Part shown: piece by piece, positions 30,664 to 39,136 of the stretch
How the letters are laid out: the number at the start of each line of letters is the position of its first letter
Numbering within the stretch: position 1 is the stretch's first letter
DNA from: a virus
Length of the DNA: 57,821 nucleotides
IMG/VR virus record: IMGVR_UViG_3300041402_001073
Location: 1 to 57,821 of that record
Reading direction: 5' to 3' (one strand)
Program-made: the position numbers and the translations under genes
Notes under the pieces: model-generated
What the model was told of the DNA's origin: nothing
The model's database searches: none
What the model saw: the letters and a program-made list of their open reading frames with translations, nothing else

Positions 30664-30718
30664 GGGCCTTCGGGCCCATATATTCCACCTTTTAAAGCGC
30701 CGGGGGCCGAAACCCCCG
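30664..30718 (+). terminator. Paired terminator hairpins at the convergence of early blocks
   Basis: GGGCC-TTCG-GGCCC (30664-30677, a UUCG tetraloop) and CGGGGG/CCCCCG (30701-30718) lie right after the last rightward gene and face the end of the leftward block (30810). U-tracts are weak on the plus strand; on the minus strand the second stem is followed by GCGCTTTAAAA. Probably a bidirectional stop region. Confidence 0.6.
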
Positions 30719-30809
30719 ACTATTATTTAAGCTCTACCGGCTTTGGGTATGCCGTCACCCTTTAAGCTATCCAGCGCACCACCTCCCGTCTTTAGTCCTC
30801 CATTATGTG

Positions 30810-31094
30810 TTATGTATTTATTTGATAATCTTTGCAATCAATATTTGCATTCAGATCGTGGCTCTCTAAATCAATGTCCGTTGCCTCACAATACCATGAT
30901 GGCCCTTCATAATGTGTTGCTCCGTAATCAAGCGGCTCTGTGTATCCAGGCTCATAAATCATATGTTTACATTTCCCGCATGTAGTTCTTTTTGGGTTCT
31001 TTCTGCAATAATGAGTCTCATGCCTAGCAACAGAACCTTTTCTTCTACTTACCATTGAGCAATGTTCACAACCGTATACACTTATTAATTCCAA
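30810..31094 (-). CDS. Zinc-finger-type protein
   Basis: 94 residues. CEHCSMVSRRKGSVARHETHYC gives a C2H2/C-like finger and TTCGKCKHMIYEP a second pair, with a further Cys pair (WYCEA ... DCKDY). It is the last leftward gene of the replication block. Specific role unknown. Confidence 0.6.
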   Translation of the reverse strand: MELISVYGCEHCSMVSRRKGSVARHETHYCRKNPKRTTCGKCKHMIYEPGYTEPLDYGATHYEGPSWYCEATDIDLESHDLNANIDCKDYQINT

Positions 31095-31158
31095 CTTAGC
31101 CTCCTTTTCAATTTACGGCAACATAACCTGCCGCTTGAAGCTTTGCTTCATCTATGTG

Positions 31159-31404
31159 TTAGATTTTCTCCAAATAAAATATATTCTGTGAGATATATTC
31201 ATTGTATGCTTGAACTATGCAGCCTTGATACTCCTTAGTTGAAGGATTAAATCTTCCCCATTTTAAAACAGTATATGGGAATCTTCTCGGATGAACTCTA
31301 CTTGAATATGCCATCACCATTAATTCACTTATGTCTTTGAGGTAAGGCACTGCAAATCTAACCCCACGGTGAAATTTCGACTCACTACACTTCGTTTCGT
31401 TCAC
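31159..31404 (-). CDS. Small hypothetical protein
   Basis: 81 residues from a GTG (31402-31404) that overlaps an upstream TGA as GTGA. Aromatic and basic (FHRGVRFAVPYLKDISELM, RRFPYTVLKWGRF). GGGAGG lies upstream. No family recognised. Confidence 0.5.
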   Translation of the reverse strand: MNETKCSESKFHRGVRFAVPYLKDISELMVMAYSSRVHPRRFPYTVLKWGRFNPSTKEYQGCIVQAYNEYISQNIFYLEKI

Positions 31405-31496
31405 GATTTACCTCCCTGTTGCACCCCTTTCCTCTTCCTGTAGCTTTCCCAATTGAATATGATTAACTTACCATTTTCACGGAAACGATCTATCAC
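31401..31496 (-). CDS. Possible 31-residue gene or read-through tail
   Basis: A frame opening at GTG (31494-31496) reads IDRFRENGKLIIFNWESYRK and ends TGA overlapping the next GTG start. It is in the same frame as the upstream exported gene, separated by one TAA (31530-31532), and the codons between (WKSGAPLGVR) also look protein-like. It may be a separate gene, a read-through extension, or the end of a gene broken by the stop. Confidence 0.35.
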   Translation of the reverse strand: MIDRFRENGKLIIFNWESYRKRKGVQQGGKS

Positions 31497-31529
31497 CCTA
31501 ACACCTAAAGGTGCGCCTGATTTCCATCG

Positions 31530-32174
31530 TTAACGCAACCTATCAATAATCCCATCCCCTAACCATGGCTTTATATTTCTACGCCCAGAAGAAGTAGGTT
31601 TTGAAGCTGGCTTTTGTTGTTGAGATGTGTCAGACCTTATAACCGTATGCTTTGTCACCGTCTTTATGATTATTTGCGGCCTAACATTCACAGGTTTATC
31701 TGTCACCGGAGGACGGGAAGACTGAGCCGGCTTTTTATGTGGAGTAAAATATGACTTTCTTGATGAAGTATTTTTCTTAGACTTTGGCGCTCTAACTGTT
31801 TTTTTCACTGGTTGATACTTTGGCTTAATGTAGTCCTGGTCAAGAGTCCATACCGTTATACCCATCGATTTAGCTACGGCCTTAAGTTGTGTAAGTTCGA
31901 GATATTTCTTTTTATTGTAAATAACCACTATGCCGGCGCGCTTACCTGGAGCTGCCAACCTCAAAGCATCAGCTTTACTTATTATATCTTCCCATGTAGT
32001 CAATTTGGAGACTTCTACTGCATGATTCTTTGTCAAGCAATCAACAGTGACGCCACCTATAACCTGGTTCAACTTACCACGTTTATCTTTACACCACTTT
32101 TCCTTGTAAAGATTTTCATTTGCAAAAACGAATGATGGCGCCAGTAAAAGAATTAACAATAAAACTTTCTTCAT
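31530..32174 (-). CDS. Exported protein with PD-(D/E)XK-like domain
   Basis: 214 residues. A Sec signal peptide (MKKVLLLILLLAPSFVFA) is followed by a domain with VTVDCLTKNHAVEVSKLTTW and KRAGIVVIYNKKKYLEL. This Asp ... Glu-x-x-Lys arrangement resembles small restriction-endonuclease-fold proteins that share the 'DCLT ... A-x-E ... AGIV' pattern. The second half is Lys/Ser/Pro/Gln-rich and probably disordered. If active it would be a periplasmic nuclease, e.g. against incoming rival DNA; catalysis and role are inference. Confidence 0.5.
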   Translation of the reverse strand: MKKVLLLILLLAPSFVFANENLYKEKWCKDKRGKLNQVIGGVTVDCLTKNHAVEVSKLTTWEDIISKADALRLAAPGKRAGIVVIYNKKKYLELTQLKAVAKSMGITVWTLDQDYIKPKYQPVKKTVRAPKSKKNTSSRKSYFTPHKKPAQSSRPPVTDKPVNVRPQIIIKTVTKHTVIRSDTSQQQKPASKPTSSGRRNIKPWLGDGIIDRLR

Positions 32175-32306
32175 GATTACCTCCTTAAATTTCGATTCTG
32201 AGACGTTATTCTTGTTTTATGGCTACATTGCCCTTTATTAGGCAGAGCTATTTGAGTCTGTGTGTCATTTCTTTCCTTCAGTGAAGATTTAAGGCAACAT
32301 TAAATA

Positions 32307-33686
32307 CTATCTTTCCCAATCTCCGCGACTACTGTTGTTATTCATTGAGTAATCCGCGAATCTCTGATATTCCAATTCCTCTTTTAGAAATATAGTCCCT
32401 AATTTTATATCCCTACCTTTAGCTATATCTAATTCGGCTAAGCCTTGCAATGTTTTAGGCTTCTCATCCATCCCTCTATATAGCTTATCGATATCATCAT
32501 CCGTAAAACCGTAGTCCGGATAGCCTGGCCGGTAAATAAACATAATCACGTCAGCGTCAAACTCAAGCATACCTGATTCTCTTAAGTCTGAGAGCATAGG
32601 ACGCTTATCAGGCCTTTCATCTACCTTTCTATTTAATGCTGTTAAGGCTACCAGTGGGATATTTAGGTCTTTAGCTAAACCTTTCAGCTTACTTGATATC
32701 TCGGAAACTTCCTGCTCTCTGCTTCTACCTCTACAACTAATGAATTGAAGATAATCAATAACGATCATGCCAATCTGCTTCTCTTCATAAAGTCTCTCAG
32801 AAATGCTTACTATTTTATCTATATTGAGATTGCTTTTGTCTATAACATAAATGGGCTTGCTGGATAAATCTCCAGCAGCGCGGGTAAGTTTAGGCCAGTC
32901 ACTCTCTTGGAATTGTGCAGAGGTGGTTCTTGCATGGTTTACTCTTCCGGAAGAAGATAAAGACCGCTTACAATATCTCTCCTTGCTCATCTCTAAAGAA
33001 AAAAACAAAGCTGGAACTCCGCAAGCATTCAGGAATCCATCGCAAAGGACCGACTTGCCCATGCTTGGTCTACCACCCAATAGAATAAAATCTCCAGGTT
33101 GGAACCCAGAGGTGGCCTTATCTAAATCTTTCAGCCCAGTAGGCAGCCCAGTCAGAGACCCTTTATTCTCATAAGAGGCCTCAAGGTGCTTGAACGTCTC
33201 CTTTACAACTTCTCCCATGGTATAAACTTCAACATCAGAGTGGTGTGATGCCACCTGGGAGGCGTCGTACCTCAACTTACTCATTATTTCAAGCACATCT
33301 CCGCCTTCTGATATAGCGTTTTGCACCTCATTGGTTAATTCGAGAGATCTTCTAGCTAGAGATTTATTTTTTATAATTTTACAGTAATGTTTAATATTGG
33401 CAGCCGTAGCCACCCCATCAGCCAGAGATGAAATATAAGCTGGACCACCGGCATTATCTAATACCCCAAAAGACCTCAGTGAATCGCACAAGGTTATTAT
33501 ATCAATTGGCTCTTTCTTTTGATCAAGGGCCATCATTGCGGAGAATACCCTGCGGTTTTTTTCTAAATAAAAATCAATACGGTCTATTACTTCAAGAGCT
33601 CTCTTTAATGCCTTATTGTCAATCAGTATCCCGCCGAGGACATGAATCTCTGCATCAAGGTCTTGTGGTGGTAGATTAGTACTCAT
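32307..33686 (-). CDS. dnaB: Replicative DNA helicase, DnaB family
   Basis: 459 residues. The N-terminal primase-interaction domain (PPQDLDAEIHVLGGIL) and the RecA-like ATPase are both present. Walker A is GRPSMGKS (about 205-212), followed by ALFFSLEMSKERY, Walker B MIVIDYLQFI, the KGLAKDLNIPLVALTALNR segment with its sensor and arginine region (SDLRESGMLEFDADVIMFIYR). It unwinds DNA at the fork as a hexamer. Its ATG overlaps the upstream replication-protein stop, so loader and helicase are coupled. No DNA polymerase is encoded; the host's is presumably used. Confidence 0.92.
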   Translation of the reverse strand: MSTNLPPQDLDAEIHVLGGILIDNKALKRALEVIDRIDFYLEKNRRVFSAMMALDQKKEPIDIITLCDSLRSFGVLDNAGGPAYISSLADGVATAANIKHYCKIIKNKSLARRSLELTNEVQNAISEGGDVLEIMSKLRYDASQVASHHSDVEVYTMGEVVKETFKHLEASYENKGSLTGLPTGLKDLDKATSGFQPGDFILLGGRPSMGKSVLCDGFLNACGVPALFFSLEMSKERYCKRSLSSSGRVNHARTTSAQFQESDWPKLTRAAGDLSSKPIYVIDKSNLNIDKIVSISERLYEEKQIGMIVIDYLQFISCRGRSREQEVSEISSKLKGLAKDLNIPLVALTALNRKVDERPDKRPMLSDLRESGMLEFDADVIMFIYRPGYPDYGFTDDDIDKLYRGMDEKPKTLQGLAELDIAKGRDIKLGTIFLKEELEYQRFADYSMNNNSSRGDWER

Positions 33687-34396
33687 GCTTTAATCACCTT
33701 CCTTCTTTTCACTGGCTCAGTAGATTTAATCAAACTCCCCATATTTTTAGGAATCAACCAATCTTCATTTTTAAGAATAGCAGCGTAATGTTTTATATAT
33801 GGGTCCTTTTTCTTTGTCTCAATATGTTGGCTTAATCTTTCGACCATAGCTTTAGCAACATCTTTCCCATATTTATTTTTTAATTTTTCTACCTCATCAA
33901 GTGTTAATAAAATATTTTTAAATTCCCCGTAAGCATTCTTTTTAGGTTCTTCTGGTTCTAAGGGATTCTTCTTTGTCCCTTCACCGTCCCTTCCCTGTCC
34001 TTTTGCTGTCCTTTTGCTGTCCTTTTTCCCGTTTTCCCATCCAAGATAAACCTTTAGATTTACTAGGCTTATTATAGTTCTATGACTGTCCCTTTTTTTA
34101 AACAAAATAGATTCTCTTTTTTCCAAATACTCAAGGAAGTGTATAACTTTATTTTTAGACCATTGCCATCTAATTCCGAGGAACCTGGCGGATATATATA
34201 TGTCTCCAAACTCCAAAACATATGACCCTCGCTTATCTAACAAAGTCTCCGGCTCTTCACCCCATCGAGCCATCTCTATTAAATCTATCCATGCCTCAGC
34301 TTTAGAATATTTCCTTTTCTCTTGCCACAATTCACTATCAAAGAATTTGCGGTAGAGCTTTATATATCCGTTATCTATGGTTCTTTTATCTGGCAT
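33683..34396 (-). CDS. Replication initiator/helicase-loader-like winged-helix protein
   Basis: 237 residues. The N-terminal region (GYIKLYRKFFDSELWQEKRKY, AEAWIDLIEMARW, ISARFLGIRWQWSKNKVIHFL) is the helix-rich winged-helix layout of phage replication organisers. A basic/polar linker (about 135-160) precedes a helical C-terminus (VEKLKNKYGKDVAKAMVERL, DPYIKHYAAIL). It stands directly before dnaB. It probably binds the origin or loads DnaB; which of the two is not visible. Confidence 0.65.
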   Translation of the reverse strand: MPDKRTIDNGYIKLYRKFFDSELWQEKRKYSKAEAWIDLIEMARWGEEPETLLDKRGSYVLEFGDIYISARFLGIRWQWSKNKVIHFLEYLEKRESILFKKRDSHRTIISLVNLKVYLGWENGKKDSKRTAKGQGRDGEGTKKNPLEPEEPKKNAYGEFKNILLTLDEVEKLKNKYGKDVAKAMVERLSQHIETKKKDPYIKHYAAILKNEDWLIPKNMGSLIKSTEPVKRRKVIKA

Positions 34397-34826
34397 GATT
34401 ATTTTTTAGTAAAGAAAGTGAGTCCAGATATTTAGATCTCAATTCTTGTTGTATTTTAGGGTTTGTTAATATCCAGTGAATAATCGTAGAGATAGAATCT
34501 GGGTCTTCAGCCAGATCTATTTCATGAAAACCCATCGAAATTATTAACATGTCATTTAACGAGAAGTTCTTCTTAATGGAATCTGTTAAAAACCGACTAA
34601 TAAGAGGTTCGTTGGAGTGAAATTCTTTATGGCAACCCTCACATAAAGACTGTAATAAGTTATTGTCATAATCCCACGGCTCTTTATTTTTTACATAAAC
34701 ATTATGATGAACATGTAAGGTTGATTTATCGCTACCACAGTTTGTGCAGCACCACCCGTCTCTCTCCAATATCTCCAGTCTCTTCTTCTGCCACCTTGGA
34801 TCTTTGAGTTTTTCTTGGTAAGTCAT
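34386..34826 (-). CDS. HNH endonuclease
   Basis: 146 residues. N-terminal DPRWQKKRLEILERDGWCC with TNCG, then LHVHHNVYV and LCEGCHKEFHSNEP: a standard HNH with a structural four-cysteine zinc site. The C-terminal half is helical (DSISTIIHWILTNPKIQQELR). It overlaps the replication gene by 11 bases and the upstream gene by one base. May be homing-type or a packaging/recombination helper. Confidence 0.75.
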   Translation of the reverse strand: MTYQEKLKDPRWQKKRLEILERDGWCCTNCGSDKSTLHVHHNVYVKNKEPWDYDNNLLQSLCEGCHKEFHSNEPLISRFLTDSIKKNFSLNDMLIISMGFHEIDLAEDPDSISTIIHWILTNPKIQQELRSKYLDSLSLLKNNHAR

Positions 34827-35833
34827 TATACCCTCCTAAATTCCACTACCCATACAAAAGGATTATCTGCCCAGTTTTTATAGATTGAATTCCAAAGAGC
34901 TTGAAAAGCACCAGTTGGGCTACCGTGTCCATTTACTGCACCACCATTAAATCCATAAGCATAATCGTTTTTGTGAGGCCACTTTTTTAATCCTTCGGCA
35001 AGAGCATCTTCACGTGTTATGTCCTGCACCCTCTCGATTCTGATATCTGTTATTTCAAGATTGATACGGGAAGCTACACGAGGCATATTTGGAGGATTAG
35101 CAACCGTATTTTCACTCCACACCTTATTGTTAACAATTGCCCAAATTAGAGACTGAGAGACCTCGTATTTTTTTGACAAAGATCTTTGTGATATATTCCC
35201 GCAAAGATAATCACCTCTAATATCTTTTACGATCTCGTGGCTTAATTTTGAGTTATGATGGCTTTCTCCCATTCCAGTGCCATGAACAGCCCTATCAGAC
35301 CAGTTGTCTTCCTGTGTTCCCCAATCAAGATTGTCAGGAGCATTATTTAACTGATCACCATCAAGATGTCTAACTTGCTTAAATCCTTTTGGTTCATATC
35401 CGTAATATGCTTCAGCAACCAATCTATGAATCAACCTAGTTTTATATTTTCCACCAACCGATGGAGTAACGCAAAGATAACCCTTGGAAGTAGGGGCCCC
35501 TTTTAATATTTTCCAAGTTCTGCCATCTCGCGCCCTAGACCAAATACGCCCATAGGTATCTGCACAATAATTGCGGTTTAAAGAAGGGATTTCCATCGCA
35601 GGAATAAGCCGATCACCCAATTGACCATAAGGACAATACTTAACAACATCTTTAACGGAAACAGCTTCATGGTCTAAGTTCCATCCGTGGAAAAATGTTC
35701 CAAAACAACCTGGGACAGACTCGTTTTCTCTATGTTCAGGCTGAGGCTTTACTAAACGCCGCGTCTGAGTCTTCCGTCCATCAAGTAAAGCTTTCACCAT
35801 TTCTGTATTGTATAAAATAGGACGTTCTTTCAT
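34826..35833 (-). CDS. ASCH-like phage protein with an in-frame HNH endonuclease insertion
   Basis: 335 residues built from two sources. Residues 1-75 (MKERPILYNTEMVKALLDGR, KTQTRRLVKPQP, YGQLGDRL) and about 250-335 (NMPRVASRINLEITDIRIER, VQDITREDALAEG, NPFVWVVEFRRV) are the two ends of a well-known phage ASCH-type protein. Between them lies an HNH homing module (LNRNYCADTYGRIWSR, LIHRLVAEAYYG, VRHLDGDQLNNAPDNLDWGT, then a helix-turn-helix tail SQRSLSKKYEVSQSLIW). The frame is continuous, with no intein splice residues that I recognise. The usual middle 'WVRETW' part of the ASCH protein is missing. Confidence 0.75.
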   Translation of the reverse strand: MKERPILYNTEMVKALLDGRKTQTRRLVKPQPEHRENESVPGCFGTFFHGWNLDHEAVSVKDVVKYCPYGQLGDRLIPAMEIPSLNRNYCADTYGRIWSRARDGRTWKILKGAPTSKGYLCVTPSVGGKYKTRLIHRLVAEAYYGYEPKGFKQVRHLDGDQLNNAPDNLDWGTQEDNWSDRAVHGTGMGESHHNSKLSHEIVKDIRGDYLCGNISQRSLSKKYEVSQSLIWAIVNNKVWSENTVANPPNMPRVASRINLEITDIRIERVQDITREDALAEGLKKWPHKNDYAYGFNGGAVNGHGSPTGAFQALWNSIYKNWADNPFVWVVEFRRV

Positions 35834-36153
35834 GAATGCTCCTTAAAATGAGAAACCCCCAACAGGGCTCGTGGTTCCTGAAGGGGGTTTCAATGCTTGT
35901 CCATAAAAGAACAAACTTTAACTATTAAATCCCACGAGGACTATTAAGCTGATCTGTGCCTTCAATCTACCAGACTAAATCTACCTTTGTCAATAATAAT
36001 AAGCCGGTATCTGACAATTGATCAGGTAAACCGGCAGCCCTGATTATAAAGGTCCCTTAAGGGTCTAAGTATTTTACGGACTCTACCCTTAAAGGAGGCG
36101 CGCATTGTCAGCAACTTTGCCATAATAATGTAAGAGTCCAACCTCACGGAAAA
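35834..36153 (-). other. Structured 320-base leader without a gene
   Basis: No coding frame. It holds a nine-pair stem GAAACCCCC/GGGGGTTTC (35852-35891) with an inner CAGG/CCTG, a GCCGGT/ACCGGC hairpin with inner CTGA/TCAG (36003-36035) and a GGACTCT/AGAGTCC pairing across 36079-36139. A promoter-like pair lies at 35964-35993. The region precedes the HNH-containing gene and the replication genes. Confidence 0.55.
35964..35993 (-). promoter_or_regulatory. Candidate promoter for the replication genes
   Basis: Leftward TTGACA (35988-35993) and TAGATT (35964-35969) are 18 bases apart, preceded by an A/T run (TTATTATTA). It would drive 35833 down through dnaB, with the 35852-35891 hairpin in the 5' leader. 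Confidence 0.5.
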
Positions 36154-36516
36154 TTAAAATTTGAAGTCTATTTTAGGCTGAGGAATAAACCTACTTTTAA
36201 TGTAAAACAATATTCTGAATTCCTCTGGGCAGTCTTTCAACGTCTCTCCTACTGGAACATCGTTCATATGTCTTACTGAAGGTTCATTCATACAAAATCT
36301 GTGAAACTCTTCCGGATACTTGACAGCAATAATGCCGTCAATAACGCTGGTCACATCGGCAGTTATGCGCTTAAATTCGTCATTTGTGTATCTTAGATCG
36401 TTGCTCTCATCAGTCAACTTCTCGTATTCCTTGTCAACTTCCCTTTTTTGCTGGGAAAGTTCCAGAATTGCATCTTCCAGCCTTTCTACTTTTGCTTCTA
36501 AATCTTTTTTCAACAT
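36154..36516 (-). CDS. Coiled-coil hypothetical protein
   Basis: 120 residues. The first ~55 are a clear heptad coiled coil (KDLEAKVERLEDAILELSQQ); the rest is globular (SVIDGIIAVKYPEEFHRFC, GETLKDCPEEFRILFYIK). It follows the J-domain gene. Function unknown. Confidence 0.55.
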   Translation of the reverse strand: MLKKDLEAKVERLEDAILELSQQKREVDKEYEKLTDESNDLRYTNDEFKRITADVTSVIDGIIAVKYPEEFHRFCMNEPSVRHMNDVPVGETLKDCPEEFRILFYIKSRFIPQPKIDFKF

Positions 36517-36528
36517 GTCGTACCTCCT

Positions 36529-37152
36529 TTATAAATTCCAACTAGTATATTCGCTAGGTTTAATTATTGTCGGTGCTGGTTCAAGCGGTTCAGGCATACC
36601 TTCAAATTTATCGTAATATTTTATGAGGCCGAGAAGTTTCTCCCTTATTGCAACTTCCTCACTTCTTACAAGTATTTCCTGCTCGGCCTGCTTTATGAGC
36701 CCTAAGATAGTGTTGCCCACAATATCAAACTTGACTCCTTCTTTTGTCTTCAACGCTTCTTTTTGTCCACTCATGCTATTGATAGCTTTCTGGCACAACG
36801 CGATTTCTTCCTTGAGGTCGTCTATTGCGTCAGTTATTTCTTCCTCTATTTCGTTAATGAGATGAGAGGAGGGAATATCTCTTGCTAGACATCCGTTGAT
36901 TATTTGTGCAAGCAATCCCTGAATTTTAGCCATATCAGCATCTTTCCTGGAGAAACCATACTCATCATACATCTCTCTCTCTTCAACATCTGACAGCACA
37001 TCGTAAGCCATTTGGATATCAATGAATGCCTCAGAATGATCCCCACCGTTTTTATCTGGATGATGTTCTTTGGCAAGGTAGCGATAAGCTTTCTTAATAT
37101 CATCCTTTGTGGCATTGCTGTCTAAGCCTAGAATTTCGTAGTAATCTCTCAC
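36529..37152 (-). CDS. J-domain (DnaJ-like) co-chaperone
   Basis: 207 residues from GTG 37150-37152, overlapping the rusA stop as GTGA. The J domain fills residues 1-66: [21 protein letters not shown], the HPD tripeptide in [28 protein letters not shown]. No Gly/Phe or zinc region follows; the C-terminal ~130 residues are helical ([20 protein letters not shown]). J domains stimulate the DnaK ATPase. In lambda, DnaJ/DnaK free the helicase at the origin, so a phage-owned J protein among replication genes could do similar work; that link is inference. Confidence 0.85.
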   Translation of the reverse strand: MRDYYEILGLDSNATKDDIKKAYRYLAKEHHPDKNGGDHSEAFIDIQMAYDVLSDVEEREMYDEYGFSRKDADMAKIQGLLAQIINGCLARDIPSSHLINEIEEEITDAIDDLKEEIALCQKAINSMSGQKEALKTKEGVKFDIVGNTILGLIKQAEQEILVRSEEVAIREKLLGLIKYYDKFEGMPEPLEPAPTIIKPSEYTSWNL

Positions 37153-37541
37153 AATATCACCTCTTCAATTTTAATCATAACGCCCGGTACAAATCCCTCT
37201 GAGACGTATTCTTTTGTGGCATGCAACTCGACTATCTGGGCATCATCCTTGTAGGCCAATTTATTTAAAGCATCCTTTGTTCCCTTGCAATAGTTGTCCA
37301 CATCGCCAACAGGATAAGGATTGGCTGGTTTTTTAGGCCGCTTAATGCGGAAGGTAAGGGATATCTTTAAAGGGCCCTCAAGTGGCTTAACTCCGGCAGC
37401 CTGAGCCTGAAGAGCAACGACCTCTTTCCATGCTTTAGATTTTGGTGGATCGTAGACCGTGACAAATTTCCCCCTTCTTGCGAATTTAGGTCGGCCTTGA
37501 GGTGCGGGATGGCCTGCAATGAAAAATTGAATTGACATCAT
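37149..37541 (-). CDS. rusA: RusA-family Holliday-junction resolvase
   Basis: 130 residues. Recognisable RusA features: [34 protein letters not shown], the catalytic Asp cluster [21 protein letters not shown] and [14 protein letters not shown]. The enzyme dimer cuts four-way DNA junctions, resolving recombination intermediates before packaging. Coupled to the J-domain gene and to its upstream neighbour by short overlaps. Confidence 0.9.
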   Translation of the reverse strand: MMSIQFFIAGHPAPQGRPKFARRGKFVTVYDPPKSKAWKEVVALQAQAAGVKPLEGPLKISLTFRIKRPKKPANPYPVGDVDNYCKGTKDALNKLAYKDDAQIVELHATKEYVSEGFVPGVMIKIEEVIL

Positions 37542-38077
37542 TTCTCCTTTGGCCAGCTTAGTTTCATTGTCATTTTCGGTTTATTGGGTAGGTCACGAGG
37601 CAATGATTGCTTCTCAGCAGAAGGCATCATGTCTCCATCTCCGTCCTCATACCACCTCACCCCCTCAATAACAATTTCCTCAACATCCTCTTTTACTGGA
37701 GATGGGGATACACGAGTCCAGTGCTGAAAATTACCGTCATATTCGGAAATTTTGTTAGACTTAGGAGTGCCGTCACCTATTCCAATGCCAACAAGTATCA
37801 AGTCGCCTTCTTCATCTTCCTCGGTATGCCAAAAGGTTCCATTTGGAGATGTCCATAGCTCCCCTACCTCCTCTGGTGCTATCTGTCCTACTGGATGGTA
37901 GGGTTCGTAATCTTCAAATATTTCTTCGTGCGTTAAAGCACACCTTTTAAGATCATTAGATTTCCCAAACCAACACAATTCTCCTTCGTGCCATGCAACA
38001 TAACCTGTTATACCGTTACAAGGGTTATGTTTATTTATCGCCTTCTCTGTTTCCTTCAAAACATCTTGTATTTTCAT
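37538..38077 (-). CDS. Acidic hypothetical protein
   Basis: 179 residues, rich in Glu, Asp, Trp and His (GYVAWHEGELCWFGKSNDL, ELWTSPNGTFWHTEEDEEGD). It may have repeated small beta motifs. ATGA overlaps on both sides place it in the rusA operon. No family recognised. Confidence 0.5.
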   Translation of the reverse strand: MKIQDVLKETEKAINKHNPCNGITGYVAWHEGELCWFGKSNDLKRCALTHEEIFEDYEPYHPVGQIAPEEVGELWTSPNGTFWHTEEDEEGDLILVGIGIGDGTPKSNKISEYDGNFQHWTRVSPSPVKEDVEEIVIEGVRWYEDGDGDMMPSAEKQSLPRDLPNKPKMTMKLSWPKEK

Positions 38078-38385
38078 GGTCTATCCTCCAATTCTGTTTC
38101 GTTTTCGTTATTAAAAAGACGAGCAGGCAAGCCAAGCTGAGAGAGAAATTCCTTTTTAAATAACTCCATATTCTGTCTATTGGCTTCTATTCCTACAGCA
38201 AAAGAAGGGTATAGTTTTTGTAATCGTAAAGCCTCATCCTTGTAAAACTCCATGTCGCTGTATATATCTTTAATCATGGTCTCTCTAGCCGCACCTGAGG
38301 ACTTAATTCCTACAAATATTCCTGCATGTAGGCCGATAAATAATCCAATAAGTACCGGAATTACATATTTACGTTTCTTTTTCAA
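38074..38385 (-). CDS. Signal-anchored small membrane protein
   Basis: 103 residues. A basic start (KKKRKYVIP) and one hydrophobic helix (VLIGLFIGLHAGIFVGI) precede a charged, helical outer domain (DMEFYKDEALRLQKLY). Topology suggests a periplasmic C-terminus. Function unknown. Confidence 0.5.
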   Translation of the reverse strand: MKKKRKYVIPVLIGLFIGLHAGIFVGIKSSGAARETMIKDIYSDMEFYKDEALRLQKLYPSFAVGIEANRQNMELFKKEFLSQLGLPARLFNNENETELEDRP

Positions 38386-38449
38386 TCAAAACTCCCACTT
38401 TTGGCGTTTATTTGTCATGTTGTATCGCATGCGGTCCGTATATTATAGG

Positions 38450-38854
38450 TTATGTCTCTAATGCTTTAATAGCTTTTTTCAGCAGCTTTATGGCTCCAAT
38501 AAGCCCATCATCCTTGCACCATTTCTTGAGCGATCTCGCTATTTTTGAAGGTGGTTGCCTGTTGTCAACTCCGCTAACGCACTCTTTATCTGTTATGTAT
38601 ATCGCAGGTGGCGCTAATGGATTTAATGTACTAATAGGGTATGCTGCAACCATTTGTCCGTTAGCTAATCGTATACCCATCAACCATGCCTTATCGTACA
38701 CAGTATCAGTGTCTATACCTGCGCTGGCAATCTTGGCTAGGGCTTTCTCGTTTAAGGTAGTTAGATTGATAGACATAACCCCACGCTCATCTTTGCAATT
38801 CCCCCTACATCTGGGGTTTCTACAGTATTCCATATGCCCTATATGTTTTCCCAT
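38450..38854 (-). CDS. Hypothetical protein with N-terminal cysteines
   Basis: 134 residues, GGAGGG before ATG. N-terminal YCRNPRCRGNC forms a possible metal knuckle. The middle (NEKALAKIASAGIDTDTVYD, WLMGIRLANGQMVAAYPIS) looks like a compact alpha/beta domain; the C-terminus is basic. No family recognised. Confidence 0.5.
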   Translation of the reverse strand: MGKHIGHMEYCRNPRCRGNCKDERGVMSINLTTLNEKALAKIASAGIDTDTVYDKAWLMGIRLANGQMVAAYPISTLNPLAPPAIYITDKECVSGVDNRQPPSKIARSLKKWCKDDGLIGAIKLLKKAIKALET

Positions 38855-38883
38855 AATCCCTCCGCTTGCTGGTTAGCTTTTCG

Positions 38884-39120
38884 TTATAATTTTAATTCCT
38901 TATCCCTTAAGTCGTCACAAAATCCACATCTTCCACCACCAGTATGAGTATCACAGTCAGGACAATGCTCGGAAGGCGGTTCCATTTCGTATGTTTTAAG
39001 GCCTATAATATCTCTGGCATTATTAGCACAGGATAGGCACATATATATTCTGATTGCACTTTGAGCAAGTCCTTTTCTCCAGTGTGTTGCTTTTTTTTCG
39101 GGATGTAAATCGCAATTCAT
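38884..39120 (-). CDS. Double zinc-finger small protein
   Basis: 78 residues from ATG 39118-39120 (AAAGGAG upstream). N-terminal CDLHPEKKATHW with IYMCLSCANNARD, then CPDCDTHTGGGRCGFC at the end: two four-ligand clusters. The first resembles B-box-type 'C-x-x-H' knuckles. Function unknown. Confidence 0.55.
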   Translation of the reverse strand: MNCDLHPEKKATHWRKGLAQSAIRIYMCLSCANNARDIIGLKTYEMEPPSEHCPDCDTHTGGGRCGFCDDLRDKELKL

Positions 39121-39136
39121 ATTATCTCCTTTAAAA

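Noticed and set aside
34826-35833. Intein in the ASCH-like gene
   Set aside because: No Cys/Ser at the upstream boundary or terminal His-Asn plus nucleophile at the downstream boundary was recognised; part of the host protein is missing, unlike an intein insertion.
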